NCBI RefSeq assembly: GCF_001648775.1
Contig: NZ_LVEJ01000029.1
Location: forward strand, 1-64,000
Origin: Pseudomonas fluorescens
Lineage (GTDB): Bacteria; Pseudomonadota; Gammaproteobacteria; Pseudomonadales; Pseudomonadaceae
Length of the DNA: 64,000 nucleotides
Reading direction: 5' to 3'
Shown: one piece after another, positions 1 through 8,877 of the stretch
How positions within the stretch are numbered: the stretch's first letter is position 1
Layout: each line of letters begins with the position of its first letter
Position numbers and translations under genes: made by a program
Notes under the pieces: generated by a model
What the model was told of the DNA's origin: nothing
Database searches by the model: none
Seen by the model: the letters and a program-made list of their open reading frames with translations, nothing else

Positions 1-120
1 CAGTTGGGGTTTTGTTTTGCCTGTAGAAAAGTTTTTACTCGCGGCAGCGAACAAATTTGCACAGTTATTTTCGAATCAGAACACTAGAATAGCCCCACCT
101 TATTCGGAGCCAGAGCCTTT

Positions 121-780
121 ATGTCAGAGTCGGTTGACGCCCCCGGGCTGTCAGATTTACCGCTGGAAGACTTGGTGGCCTGTCACGAGTGCGACCTGCT
201 GATGCGCAAGCCCACGCTTGCCCACGGCGAGAAAGCGCTCTGTCCTCGCTGCGGTTACGAGTTATATGCCCACCGCCATAACGTGGTGCAGCGCAGCCTC
301 GCCTTGGTGATCGCAGCATTATTGCTGTACATCCCGGCAAACTTTTTACCGATCATGCAACTCAATATCCTCGGACAATCTTCGCAGGATACGGTCTGGA
401 GCGGCGTACTCGGTCTGTTCAATACGAACATGCAGGGTGTTTCGATCGTCGTCTTCCTGTGCAGCATGGCCATCCCGCTGCTGAAGTTGCTCTGCCAGTT
501 GTTCGTTCTACTGACGATCCGTTTCGATATCGGTCGTAGCTACGGTTTGCTGCTTTATCGCATTTACCATCATCTCAAAGACTGGGGAATGCTCGAGGTC
601 TATCTCATGGGCGTGTTGGTGGCGATCGTTAAGCTGGCGGACATGGCAGCTATCACCGTAGGCCTCGGCCTGGCATGTTTCATTGGTTTGTTGTTGGTGC
701 AGGTCTGGCTGGAAGTGGTGATGTCACCGCATCAGATCTGGCAGGCGTTATCAGGAGAAGACGCTCATGCGGGCGATTGA
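121..780 (+). CDS. PqiA/LetA-family inner-membrane protein, N-terminal half
   Basis: A 219-residue PqiA-domain protein. It opens with a zinc-ribbon-like pair, CHECDLL (about residue 21) and CPRCGYEL (about residue 41), followed by about four hydrophobic segments. Known LetA/PqiA proteins of E. coli are single chains of about 420 residues with two such domains. They are the inner-membrane partners of MCE tunnels that move lipid between the inner and outer membranes. Here the first domain is a separate gene that overlaps the second by 14 bp, and the MCE gene follows directly, so the three very likely form one complex. A GGAG lies about 10 bases before the ATG. Paraquat induction is only a historical name. 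Confidence 0.9.
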   Translation: MSESVDAPGLSDLPLEDLVACHECDLLMRKPTLAHGEKALCPRCGYELYAHRHNVVQRSLALVIAALLLYIPANFLPIMQLNILGQSSQDTVWSGVLGLFNTNMQGVSIVVFLCSMAIPLLKLLCQLFVLLTIRFDIGRSYGLLLYRIYHHLKDWGMLEVYLMGVLVAIVKLADMAAITVGLGLACFIGLLLVQVWLEVVMSPHQIWQALSGEDAHAGD

Positions 781-1390
781 TGCGGGCATTCTGATTTGTA
801 CCGAATGCCACGAATTGAACAAGCAGGAAGCGGACACCGATGAGCAAACCTGCACCCGCTGCGGTGCACTGGTGCATGCCCGGCGTCCGAACAGTCTCGC
901 GCGCACCTGGGCGCTGCTGATCACCGCTGCAATTATCTATATTCCGGCCAATGTATTGCCGATCATGACTGTCAGTTCTTTGGGGCAGGGCGATCCGAGC
1001 ACCATCATGTCCGGCGTGATTCAGTTGGTGCAGCACGGCATGATCCCGATCGCCGCCGTGGTGTTCATCGCCAGTATTCTGGTGCCGACTTTCAAACTGG
1101 TCGGCATCGCGCTGTTGTTGTTTTCGGTGCAAAGACGTCAGCCGTTGTCGGCTCGCCAGCGCATCTGGATGTACCGTTTTATCGAGTTCATTGGCCGCTG
1201 GTCGATGCTCGATATTTTTGTGATCGCCATTCTCGTGGCGGTCGTCAACTTCGGCCGGCTTGCCAGTGTCGAAGCCAATCTTGGCGCCATCGCCTTCGCC
1301 AGTGTGGTGATTCTGACGATGCTCGCCGCAGTAACTTTCGATCCCCGACTGATTTGGGATAACACGGAGTCGGACGACGACCATGACTGA
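767..1390 (+). CDS. PqiA/LetA-family inner-membrane protein, C-terminal half
   Basis: A 207-residue second PqiA domain. It repeats the architecture of the upstream gene: CTECHEL and CTRCGAL form a four-cysteine ribbon near the N-terminus, followed by about four membrane segments. The start overlaps the end of the first PqiA gene, and its own end overlaps the MCE gene start by 8 bp, so translation is probably coupled. The two genes together match one full-length LetA (YebS) or PqiA. I infer that they assemble as a heterodimer under the MCE protein. A sequencing frameshift is unlikely because each gene has its own cysteine ribbon, ATG and stop. Confidence 0.9.
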   Translation: MRAIDAGILICTECHELNKQEADTDEQTCTRCGALVHARRPNSLARTWALLITAAIIYIPANVLPIMTVSSLGQGDPSTIMSGVIQLVQHGMIPIAAVVFIASILVPTFKLVGIALLLFSVQRRQPLSARQRIWMYRFIEFIGRWSMLDIFVIAILVAVVNFGRLASVEANLGAIAFASVVILTMLAAVTFDPRLIWDNTESDDDHD

Positions 1391-3686
1391 TTTGCCCGTA
1401 GCGAAAACCCGACCGGCCTCGAACTGGTCTGCCATTTGGGTACTGCCTCTGATCGCGCTGATCATCGGTGGCTGGCTCGGCTGGCGTGCCTACTCCGAAA
1501 CCGGTATCGAAATTCAGATCCGCTTCGAGAGTGGTGAAGGCATCCAGGCCAACAAGACTGAGGTCATGTACAAAGGCATGTCAGTCGGTAAGGTCAAGGC
1601 GCTCAAACTCGACGATGAAGGCAACTCCAAAGGCGTGATTGCCACCGTCGAAATGAATAAAGACGTCGAGCAATACCTCAAGACCAGCACGCGCTTCTGG
1701 CTGGTCAAACCGAGCGTGACCCTGGCCGGTATCACCGGTCTGGAAACCCTGGTTTCGGGTAACTACGTGGCCATCAGCCCCGGCGAAGGCGAGCCGGTGC
1801 GCAAGTTCAAGGCGCTTTCCGAAGAGCCGCCGCTGTCCGACGCCAAGCCGGGTCTGCACCTGACCATCAAGGCTGATCGTCTCGGTTCATTGAGCCGCGG
1901 CAGCCCGGTGTTCTACAAGCAGATCAAGGTGGGGCAGATCAAAAGTTACGTGCTTTCGGAAGATCAGAGCACCGTTGAACTCAAAGTCTTCATCGAACCG
2001 ACCTACGCCAAACTGGTGCGCAAACACACGCGTTTCTGGAACGCCAGCGGCATCAGCATCGACGCCAACCTGTCCGGCGTGAAGGTGCGCAGCGAGTCGC
2101 TCGCCAGCATTGTCGCCGGCGGTATCGCCTTCGCTACGCCGGAGAACCGCAAGGACAGCCCGCCGACCGATCCAAGCCTGCCGTTCCGTCTCTACGAAGA
2201 CTTCGACGCCGCCGCTGCCGGGATCCGCGTGAAGGTCAAACTCAGCGATTTCGAAGGCCTGCAGGCGGGCCGTACGCCGGTGATGTACAAAGGTATTCAG
2301 GTTGGCAACCTGAAAGCACTGAAGGTCGATCCGGATCTGAACAGCGCCACGGCCGAGCTGACCCTGGATCCATTGGCCGAAGATTATCTGGTCGACGGCA
2401 CGCAGTTCTGGGTGGTCAAACCGTCGATTTCTCTGGCCGGTATCACCGGTCTGGAAGCTTTGGTGAAAGGTAACTACATCGCCGTGCGTCCGGGTGACAA
2501 GGGCGCAGCGCCGAAGCGTGAATTCGAGGCGCGGCCGAAAGCACCGCCACTGGATCTGCGTTCGCCGGGTCTGCATCTGGTGTTGTTCACTGATGTCCTT
2601 GGCTCCATCGATGTCGGCAGCCCGATTCTGTACAAACAGGTCAAGGTCGGCTCGGTGCAGAGCTATCAGTTCTCCAAGACCCGCAAGCAATTGGTCATCG
2701 GTGTTCACATCGAGAAGGAATACGAAAACCTGGTCAACGCTTCGACCCGCTTCTGGAATGTCAGCGGCATCACACTGACCGGCGGACTGACCGGTGGCAT
2801 TCAAGTGAAGAGCGAATCGCTGCAGACTTTGATGGCAGGCGGCATCGCCTTCGAAACCCCACAAGCCAAGGCGCCGTTGCAAAAGCGTATTCCACGTTTC
2901 CGCCTGTTCGCCAACCATGATGAGGCGAATCAGAAAGGCACGCTGGTGACGATCAAGGTCGATCGCGCGGATGGTCTGCGCAGCGGCACCCCGGTGCGCT
3001 TCAAGGGACTGGATGTCGGCAAGATTGAAAGTGTCGATCTGACTGACGATCTGCAATCGGTGATCCTCACGGCGCGCATCACCGAAGTGCCAGAGAAGAT
3101 CGCCCGGGTCGGCAGTCAGTTCTGGGTGGTCAAACCGGAACTGGGACTGATCAAGACAGCAAACCTGGAAACTCTGGTGACCGGGCAGTACATCGAAGTG
3201 CAGCCGGCGGCGAAAAATCTTGGCCCGCAGAAGAACTTCGTCGCGTTGGCCAATGCGCCGGAAGTGACCAAGCAAGAGGCGGGTCTGAGTCTGGTGTTGA
3301 GCGCTGCCCGTCGAGGTTCGCTGAAACCGGGTGTGCCGGTGACGTATCGCGAAATTACCGTGGGTAAAGTCACCGGCTATGAATTGGGCCAGACTGCCGA
3401 TCGTGTGTTGGTGCACATTCTAATCGAGCCGAAATATGCGCCGTTGGTGCGTAGCGGTAGCCGGTTCTGGAACACCAGCGGTGTCGGTTTCGATATCGGT
3501 TTGTTCAACGGACTGACAGTGCGCACCGAGTCGCTGGAGACGGCGATTCAGGGCGGGATTGCTTTCGCCACGCCGGATGGCGAGCGCATGGGCAACTCGG
3601 CGCGGGCTGAGCAGACGTTCCCGCTGTTCGACAAATTTGAGGATGAGTGGCTGACGTGGGCGCCGAAGATTTCACTCGGTAAATAA
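1383..3686 (+). CDS. Multi-MCE-domain intermembrane lipid transport protein (LetB/PqiB type)
   Basis: A 767-residue protein with one N-terminal membrane anchor (about residues 15-36) and then tandem MCE (MlaD-like) domains. I count six, each marked by a motif such as YKGMSVGKVKAL, YKQIKVGQIKSY, YKGIQVGNLKAL, YKQVKVGSVQSY, FKGLDVGKIESV and YREITVGKVTGY. E. coli PqiB has three and LetB (YebT) seven, so this is an intermediate tunnel. Family members stack hexameric rings across the periplasm to carry phospholipids. The gene is translationally overlapped with the split LetA-like genes. No PqiC-like lipoprotein follows; the operon ends at a REP pair and a terminator. That favours a LetAB-type rather than PqiABC-type system. 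Confidence 0.92.
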   Translation: MTDLPVAKTRPASNWSAIWVLPLIALIIGGWLGWRAYSETGIEIQIRFESGEGIQANKTEVMYKGMSVGKVKALKLDDEGNSKGVIATVEMNKDVEQYLKTSTRFWLVKPSVTLAGITGLETLVSGNYVAISPGEGEPVRKFKALSEEPPLSDAKPGLHLTIKADRLGSLSRGSPVFYKQIKVGQIKSYVLSEDQSTVELKVFIEPTYAKLVRKHTRFWNASGISIDANLSGVKVRSESLASIVAGGIAFATPENRKDSPPTDPSLPFRLYEDFDAAAAGIRVKVKLSDFEGLQAGRTPVMYKGIQVGNLKALKVDPDLNSATAELTLDPLAEDYLVDGTQFWVVKPSISLAGITGLEALVKGNYIAVRPGDKGAAPKREFEARPKAPPLDLRSPGLHLVLFTDVLGSIDVGSPILYKQVKVGSVQSYQFSKTRKQLVIGVHIEKEYENLVNASTRFWNVSGITLTGGLTGGIQVKSESLQTLMAGGIAFETPQAKAPLQKRIPRFRLFANHDEANQKGTLVTIKVDRADGLRSGTPVRFKGLDVGKIESVDLTDDLQSVILTARITEVPEKIARVGSQFWVVKPELGLIKTANLETLVTGQYIEVQPAAKNLGPQKNFVALANAPEVTKQEAGLSLVLSAARRGSLKPGVPVTYREITVGKVTGYELGQTADRVLVHILIEPKYAPLVRSGSRFWNTSGVGFDIGLFNGLTVRTESLETAIQGGIAFATPDGERMGNSARAEQTFPLFDKFEDEWLTWAPKISLGK

Positions 3687-3718
3687 CCTGAAGTTGATGT
3701 GGCGTCTACAAAGACGCC

Positions 3719-3783
3719 TTCGCGAGCAAGCTCGCTCCCACATTTGGAATGCGTTTCAATGTGGGAGCGAGCCTGCTCGCGAA
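3719..3783. repeat. REP pair (REPIN), short-spacer type
   Basis: Two inverted REP arms, TTCGCGAGCAAGCTCGCTCC and TGTGGGAGCGAGCCTGCTCG plus a few flanking bases, are separated by a 17-base spacer. It lies just after the MCE gene. The arm order is the opposite of that in most REP pairs of this window. The spacer (3743-3759) is nearly the same as that of the pair at 62763-62826. Confidence 0.9.
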
Positions 3784-3817
3784 GAGGCCTCAAAGCCCAG
3801 CACAAATCCCCAGCCAT

Positions 3818-3857
3818 AAAAAAGGGCCGCGATTCAACCAGATCGCGGCCCTTTTTA
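3818..3857. terminator. Bidirectional rho-independent terminator
   Basis: The stem AGGGCCGCGAT / ATCGCGGCCCT has a loop of about 8 bases and is flanked by A-run and T-run. It lies between the convergent MCE gene (plus) and mksB (minus) and can end both transcripts. Confidence 0.9.
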
Positions 3858-3877
3858 TTGCCTTCAGTTAACGCCGA

Positions 3878-6718
3878 TCAAACCGCATCCAGCTCCGGCT
3901 CATCTGCCTCAACATTGACCGTAGCCTTCACCACATCATGGCGACGGATGTACTTCCAGTCCGCCTCATCAATGTAGATCCCCGCCGGGCCGCTGCCGCC
4001 TTCCAGGTCAATCGCGACACTGGCGCAGACCTGCGGCTTCACACTCGCCAGAATCGGCACGAAGCCCAGTTGCAGGCTGGTTTCCAGCAGCGCGGCCTGG
4101 TTCTTCTCGTCGATGTCTGCCGCCTCGTCGAGGTAGTACGGCAGACGCACGCGGCCGGCCTGATCGCGATCCATCAAGTGCAGCAACAAGTACATGTTGG
4201 TCAGCGCCTTGATGGTCATGGTCGTGCCGTTGGACGCCGCGCCGTCGATGTCGGTGTGAATCACCGGCTGGCCGTTGACCTTGGTGATCTCGAACGCCAG
4301 TTCGAACAAGTCCTTGAGACCGAGCTGGTTGTGGTTCGCTGCCACCAGCCGCGCCAGGTATTCCTTGGCCTCTTCGTTCTTGTTGTCCTGCTCGGCACTT
4401 TGGCTCAGGTCGAACACCGACAGGGTTTCGCCTTCTTCGTACTGACCGGCGCTGTGGATGATCTGGTCGATGTGCTTGAGCGCTTCCTTGTTCGGCGCGA
4501 GGACGATACGGAAGCTCTGCAGGTTGGAAACTTGACGCTTGTTGATCTCGCGGTTGAACAGCGCCAGTTGATGCTCGAGGCTGTCGTAGTCGCTGCGAAT
4601 GTTACGCAGCGTGCGGGCGATGTCGGTGACCGCCGCACGACGGGCCTTACCCAGCGTCAGCGCCTCATCGGTACGGTGCGCGTAAGCGTTGATCAGCAGC
4701 GACAGACGGCGCTCCATGTCGTCTTCGCTGTCGAACTTGGCCACGCCTTTCAGACGGACCTGCGCGTACAGCGCTTCGATCTGGCCATCGGCGCGCAGCA
4801 GGCCTTGCCAACTGTCCTGATAGTCGTTGAGCAGTGGTAGCAGGTTGTCCATCGAATCGTCGACTGGATCCATGAACGGCGTACCGAACGGCAGATCCGC
4901 CGGCAGCAACTGACGACGACGCAGGGCATCGTCGAGAGTGCGTTGCTTGGCTTCCATGTCAGCGATCTGGCGGCCGACCAGTTGCAGCTTGGCCGACAGT
5001 TGCTGGACGCGCTCGGTGAACGCATCGCTGGAACGCTTGAGTTCGTCCTGCGCGCCTTCCATCTGCGCCAGTTGTTCGAGCTTGTCGCTCTCTTCAGCGC
5101 TCAAAGTCTGCGTGCGACGGAAATCTTCCAAGGCTTTCTGCGCGTCCAGCACTTGCTGGTAAAGCGCTTCGGTCTGGGTCTTGCTCGCGGCGCGGTCAGC
5201 AGCAACGGCCTGTTGGGTCTTGAGCTGTTTCAGCTCTTTTTCCAGACGCTCTTTCTGATCGCGCAATGCCGCGCGGTCAGCCAAGGCTTGCAGCGCCGGT
5301 GGCTCGATGTGCGAGATGTCGATCGACAGGCCCGGCACTTCGAAGCGCTCGCCTTTGAAGCCATCGAGAATCAGCTCGACCGATTTCACCCACTCGCCGT
5401 CGTCGTCGAGGGTGATGCCGTGCTCGCCCAGCGGCAGGCTGAACAGCGCGCTGTTGAACAGGCGCATCAGGCGCTCGACGTCCTGTTGCGAGAATTCTTC
5501 GCGCAGACGGGCATAGCTGTTGTTGTCGGCGTGATCGAGTTGCAACTTCACCGACTTCAGGCGTTTTTCCAGATCGCGCAGACGCTCTTCCAGATCTTCC
5601 GCACTGAACTGGCGGGATTGCGCCAGGGCGCCGGCCAGTTCGTCGTGCGCGTCTTTGGCCGCGAGCAACTGTTGCTCCAGCACTTTGACGTCATCGACCA
5701 AGGCGAAGCGATTCTTCAACACCGACAGCTCGCCGAGCCAGCGCTGAATGCCGGAAATTTCCCGCTCCAGACGCATCAGTTCCTGGGTGCCGCCGCGTTG
5801 ATCGTTTTGCAGGCTGTCCTGCTCGCCACGGTAGTGGTCGGCCTGAATGGTCAGTTCTTCTTTGCGCGCACTGGCGTAATCCGACCAGGTGCCGAGCAAC
5901 GAATCGAGCAGCGGCGACAGGCGATGCAGTTTGCCGCGCAGCACGTCGCGCTGTTTCACGCCATTGGCCAAGGCTTCAACCAACGGGCCGGCAGCGACCA
6001 GCGAGTTGTAGTCCTGTTCCATGCGACGTACGTCGCGGAAGGCTTCTTCGCACGCGGCAATGTAATCGACACTGCCGGAGCGCAGGCTGTGTTCGAAGGC
6101 ATCGAGGAACAACTGCTTCAACTTGGCCGCAGTGATTTCGCGCATGTGCAGCAGGTTGATGAACAAAGCGCGGAAGGTCTTCAGGCTCTGCTCGCTGGTG
6201 GAGCGCAGCGGAATCAGCGTCAGGTCGAGCGGAATCGACGTATGACCGCCCACCAGCAAACGACGCAGCTCATCCGGCTTGAGCTCGTAGGCTTTCAGGC
6301 CTTCTTTCTCAAGGTTGCTGAACAACTCTTTCTGACGCAGGCAGGTGTCGTTTTTCTGGTAATGCGCCAGATCGAGCTTGCCGGCGTAAGCGAAGAACTG
6401 GTGACCGAAACCACCGCCCGGGCCACGCCCGACCACGCCGATCACGTGCGGACCGTGGGGCAGATTCACTTCGACGAGGATGTAGCTGGTGTCGGACGCA
6501 AAGTAGAAGCGCCGCGATTGTTCGAGGCTGTACTTGCCGAAACTCATGTCCGACATGCGCGCCAGAATCGGGAACTGCAGGGCGTTGATCGACGCCGATT
6601 TACCGAGGTTGTTCGCGCCGTAAACCGACAACGGTTCTTCCAGCGGGAACAGGCCGAGGCTGTAACCGGCGGTGTTCAAAAGGGCAAAGCGGCGGATGCC
6701 GTAGCGTTCCTGGCTCAT
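3878..6718 (-). CDS. mksB: MksB, SMC-like ATPase of the MksBEF condensin
   Basis: A 946-residue SMC-like protein. The N-terminus carries a Walker A loop, GANNLGKSASIN (about residues 34-45). A long coiled-coil region follows (about 240-700). The C-terminus has Walker B in YYLDEAADIDEKNQ with a preceding signature-like NGTTMTIKAL. The short arms compared with MukB (about 1480 residues) are typical of Pseudomonas MksB. MksBEF is a second condensin that helps compact and segregate the chromosome alongside SMC-ScpAB. The start overlaps the mksE stop (ATGA), making an mksF-mksE-mksB operon. No TOPRIM nuclease gene (MksG/JetD) lies beside it, so this is not the anti-plasmid Wadjet form as far as the window shows. 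Confidence 0.93.
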   Translation of the reverse strand: MSQERYGIRRFALLNTAGYSLGLFPLEEPLSVYGANNLGKSASINALQFPILARMSDMSFGKYSLEQSRRFYFASDTSYILVEVNLPHGPHVIGVVGRGPGGGFGHQFFAYAGKLDLAHYQKNDTCLRQKELFSNLEKEGLKAYELKPDELRRLLVGGHTSIPLDLTLIPLRSTSEQSLKTFRALFINLLHMREITAAKLKQLFLDAFEHSLRSGSVDYIAACEEAFRDVRRMEQDYNSLVAAGPLVEALANGVKQRDVLRGKLHRLSPLLDSLLGTWSDYASARKEELTIQADHYRGEQDSLQNDQRGGTQELMRLEREISGIQRWLGELSVLKNRFALVDDVKVLEQQLLAAKDAHDELAGALAQSRQFSAEDLEERLRDLEKRLKSVKLQLDHADNNSYARLREEFSQQDVERLMRLFNSALFSLPLGEHGITLDDDGEWVKSVELILDGFKGERFEVPGLSIDISHIEPPALQALADRAALRDQKERLEKELKQLKTQQAVAADRAASKTQTEALYQQVLDAQKALEDFRRTQTLSAEESDKLEQLAQMEGAQDELKRSSDAFTERVQQLSAKLQLVGRQIADMEAKQRTLDDALRRRQLLPADLPFGTPFMDPVDDSMDNLLPLLNDYQDSWQGLLRADGQIEALYAQVRLKGVAKFDSEDDMERRLSLLINAYAHRTDEALTLGKARRAAVTDIARTLRNIRSDYDSLEHQLALFNREINKRQVSNLQSFRIVLAPNKEALKHIDQIIHSAGQYEEGETLSVFDLSQSAEQDNKNEEAKEYLARLVAANHNQLGLKDLFELAFEITKVNGQPVIHTDIDGAASNGTTMTIKALTNMYLLLHLMDRDQAGRVRLPYYLDEAADIDEKNQAALLETSLQLGFVPILASVKPQVCASVAIDLEGGSGPAGIYIDEADWKYIRRHDVVKATVNVEADEPELDAV

Positions 6719-7416
6719 GCGTCGGACTCCTGTTCTTCGGCAATGGCGCGGGCGAGTGCGTCTTCTTCGCTTTCTTCATCGAATTCGGTGAGATCGAGCG
6801 GATCGTCGGTTTCGAGGAATTTGGCTTCGGCGGCTTCGTCGATCAGCACCGGTGCCGGCAGCGGCAATACGCTGTGCACGCTGGCGGCCAGATCGCGGTC
6901 CTGCTGCACCGACAGGCACACGTCGAGGAACCGGTGCATCGGCGGCAGGAAGCGGTAAACACCGTTTTCTTCGCCAGCGAAACCGAGTTGAGTCATGCGG
7001 CGCATGATCTTTTCTTCGAGTTCTTCCACGGTCTGCACTTCGGCCTGAATGAACAGGTCGCGGTATTTTTCCAGCAGTGATGGCAACTCTTCGCGGCCGA
7101 GGCTGCCGCCATCAAGCACGGCGATCGGGTCGCGGCCCTGATCGGCCAGATGCTCGACGAGGATGAAGGTGAACAGCGCCAGACGCTGGGCAGTCTTGTT
7201 CACCGCCGCAGCGGCCATGTCCGGCACAAAGTAGTAGAAACCACGGGTATCGCAGACCAGTTCAAAGCCCAGTGCCTTGAACAGCGTGCGGTACTGGTCC
7301 TGGAAGTTCGACAGTTGCGCGTACAGCTCCGGATCACGGCGGCTGACGTGGTAACCCTTGAACAGCTCGCGGAAGATCGGCGCGAGTTGCGACAGTTCGG
7401 AAAGATCAAGATGCAT
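6715..7416 (-). CDS. mksE: MksE, kleisin-associated subunit of the MksBEF condensin
   Basis: A 233-residue MukE-like protein. It begins with a compact region (residues 1-100, about FRELFKGYHVSRRDPELYAQ) that resembles the winged-helix fold of kite proteins. It ends in a very acidic tail (about residues 205-233). In the family, MukE/MksE dimers bind the kleisin and regulate ATPase-head engagement. Its start lies inside the end of mksF and its stop overlaps the mksB start, so the three subunits are translationally coupled. The order F-E-B matches the P. aeruginosa operon as I remember it. Confidence 0.9.
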   Translation of the reverse strand: MHLDLSELSQLAPIFRELFKGYHVSRRDPELYAQLSNFQDQYRTLFKALGFELVCDTRGFYYFVPDMAAAAVNKTAQRLALFTFILVEHLADQGRDPIAVLDGGSLGREELPSLLEKYRDLFIQAEVQTVEELEEKIMRRMTQLGFAGEENGVYRFLPPMHRFLDVCLSVQQDRDLAASVHSVLPLPAPVLIDEAAEAKFLETDDPLDLTEFDEESEEDALARAIAEEQESDA

Positions 7417-8683
7417 TGGGGATGCTCGCAGAATTCTCGGCGGCGCTGTCGCTGGCCGAGAGCAGGGCGAAGGAGCGCAGGCTGACCTGGTGCTCGTGAG
7501 TGTGGTATTCGCGGCGTTCCAGACGCTCGCGCTTGAAGCGTTTTTCCCGCGACAGGCGCGAGAACCAATAAAGCAATTCGTCGGTGGCGCCGTCCGGTTC
7601 CTGCTCCAGCAGCCAGGTCATCAGGTCCGGCATCGGCAGGGCTTCTTCGCAGCGGTCGACCATCTCGCGCACGGTGCGCGGGGCGCGTGGGGCTTCGCCT
7701 TTCTGGGTTTTGTGCGCTTTCGGGAAGCGCGCCGGTTTCGGCTCAAAACGCGCCAACGCATACACGTAGGCCTCGACCTGACTGGCGCTGCCGAGGAAGG
7801 TGCTTTGCGGCCGGGTAAACAGCGGCATCGCCGCTTGTGGCACGGCATCGATGCCTTTGCGGCGAATCGCCGCCAAGGCCAACGCGGCGCCACGGGTCAC
7901 GGCGTTATGCCGACGCGCTTCTTCACGCAGCGGCAGCAGCAGTTCGCGGGCATGACGCAGGGTCAGTTGCGCGCTGGTCTGCATTTCGAGGATGCGCGCG
8001 TGGGTGCGCAGCAGCATGTCGTCATCGACCAGATGGCCGAGGCGCTGTTGCTCACTGAGCATCTTCAACAGCACGGTTTCGACCTTGCGCACGCCTTGTT
8101 CGAAGGCGCCGTCGGCGTTCACCAGATCGATCATCGGCTCGACGTATTCGTCCCACGTCGCCAGTACTTCGGCGTAACGCTGACGCAATGGAATCTGCCG
8201 GTCGCTGGTCTTCGCCCGTTCGGCCACGGCCACCAGCGCCTGTTCATCGTTGTCGAGTTTCTTCAGCACGTCACGCACGCGCATGTCGAGCAGGCGCAAC
8301 TGGCGAGCGAGGTCATGGCCGTCGCGGATGTCGAACGCGTCCTGAATGTAACCGGCCAGACGTTCGAGGTGGCGCAGGTAGGCTTCGATTTCCAGGCAAA
8401 GGCCCAGACGGTGCTCACGGCGAAGGTAAGCGAGGAAGTCGTGGATCTGCGCGTTCAGCTCGAAACGGTTCGGGCTTTTTGCCACCGGAATCAGAATATC
8501 GAGACGAATCCACACGTCGAGCAGGCTGGTGATGTCCTGCGGCGTGCTGTCCAGTTGTTGGGCGGCCAGTTGCGTGCGCAGTTCGTTGAGGCTCAAGGTG
8601 CCTTGGTCGAAGTGCTCGCACAGTGGCTCCAGAAGTGCCCAGTGTTCAGCGAGGGCGCGCAAGACGCGCTTGGGTTCGATCAT
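7406..8683 (-). CDS. mksF: MksF, kleisin subunit of the MksBEF condensin
   Basis: The chosen start, MIEPKRVLRALAEHW, gives 425 residues, the length I recall for Pseudomonas MksF. The same frame stays open upstream to 8866, but that extension would lie in the divergent promoter region and looks non-coding. The protein is mostly helical and polar, with an arginine-rich C-terminal third (around the RFKRERLERREYHTHEHQVS segment). Kleisins bridge the two ATPase heads of the SMC-like dimer and bind the MksE dimer. It is the first gene of the mksFEB operon and is transcribed divergently from the RimI-linked gene. I see no strong ribosome-binding site before the ATG, so the start is only moderately certain. 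Confidence 0.87.
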   Translation of the reverse strand: MIEPKRVLRALAEHWALLEPLCEHFDQGTLSLNELRTQLAAQQLDSTPQDITSLLDVWIRLDILIPVAKSPNRFELNAQIHDFLAYLRREHRLGLCLEIEAYLRHLERLAGYIQDAFDIRDGHDLARQLRLLDMRVRDVLKKLDNDEQALVAVAERAKTSDRQIPLRQRYAEVLATWDEYVEPMIDLVNADGAFEQGVRKVETVLLKMLSEQQRLGHLVDDDMLLRTHARILEMQTSAQLTLRHARELLLPLREEARRHNAVTRGAALALAAIRRKGIDAVPQAAMPLFTRPQSTFLGSASQVEAYVYALARFEPKPARFPKAHKTQKGEAPRAPRTVREMVDRCEEALPMPDLMTWLLEQEPDGATDELLYWFSRLSREKRFKRERLERREYHTHEHQVSLRSFALLSASDSAAENSASIPNAS

Positions 8684-8877
8684 CGGAATGGCCGGCTGGT
8701 TGGCGATTAAAAGCCGCGATTGTACTGCATCACGAAGGATGCGATTCACTCTCGGGACGGGCTGTCGCATTTTCTCAGGGAGAGAGCTTCGGTAAAGGCT
8801 ATCGATCAACAGCAAGCGATCTTGAACGAAGGGCGGTAGAATCAGCGCACTTTCAGTTATCCACAAGTGGCCGACCC

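Noticed and set aside
85..90. TAGAAT as -10 box before the first PqiA gene
   Set aside because: The only TTG-type -35 (TTGCAC at 57-62) is 22 bp away, too far for a normal sigma-70 promoter.
17..202. 61-codon frame at the left edge
   Set aside because: Overlaps the start of the first PqiA gene in another frame, with no ribosome-binding site or family resemblance.
767..1390. Possible frameshift splitting a fused LetA gene
   Set aside because: Each half has its own start and cysteine ribbon, and a two-gene form seems usual in pseudomonads.
4943..6958. 671-codon open frame on plus, opposite mksB/mksE
   Set aside because: It lies antisense to a clear SMC-type gene. Its translation is rich in Gln, Arg and Val in the manner of GC-rich antisense frames, with no recognisable motif.
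8857..8865. TTATCCACA, a perfect DnaA box, between mksF and the RimI-linked gene
   Set aside because: A single box without clustering, AT-rich unwinding element or dnaA/dnaN genes is not an origin; another TTATCCACA occurs inside the binding-protein gene.
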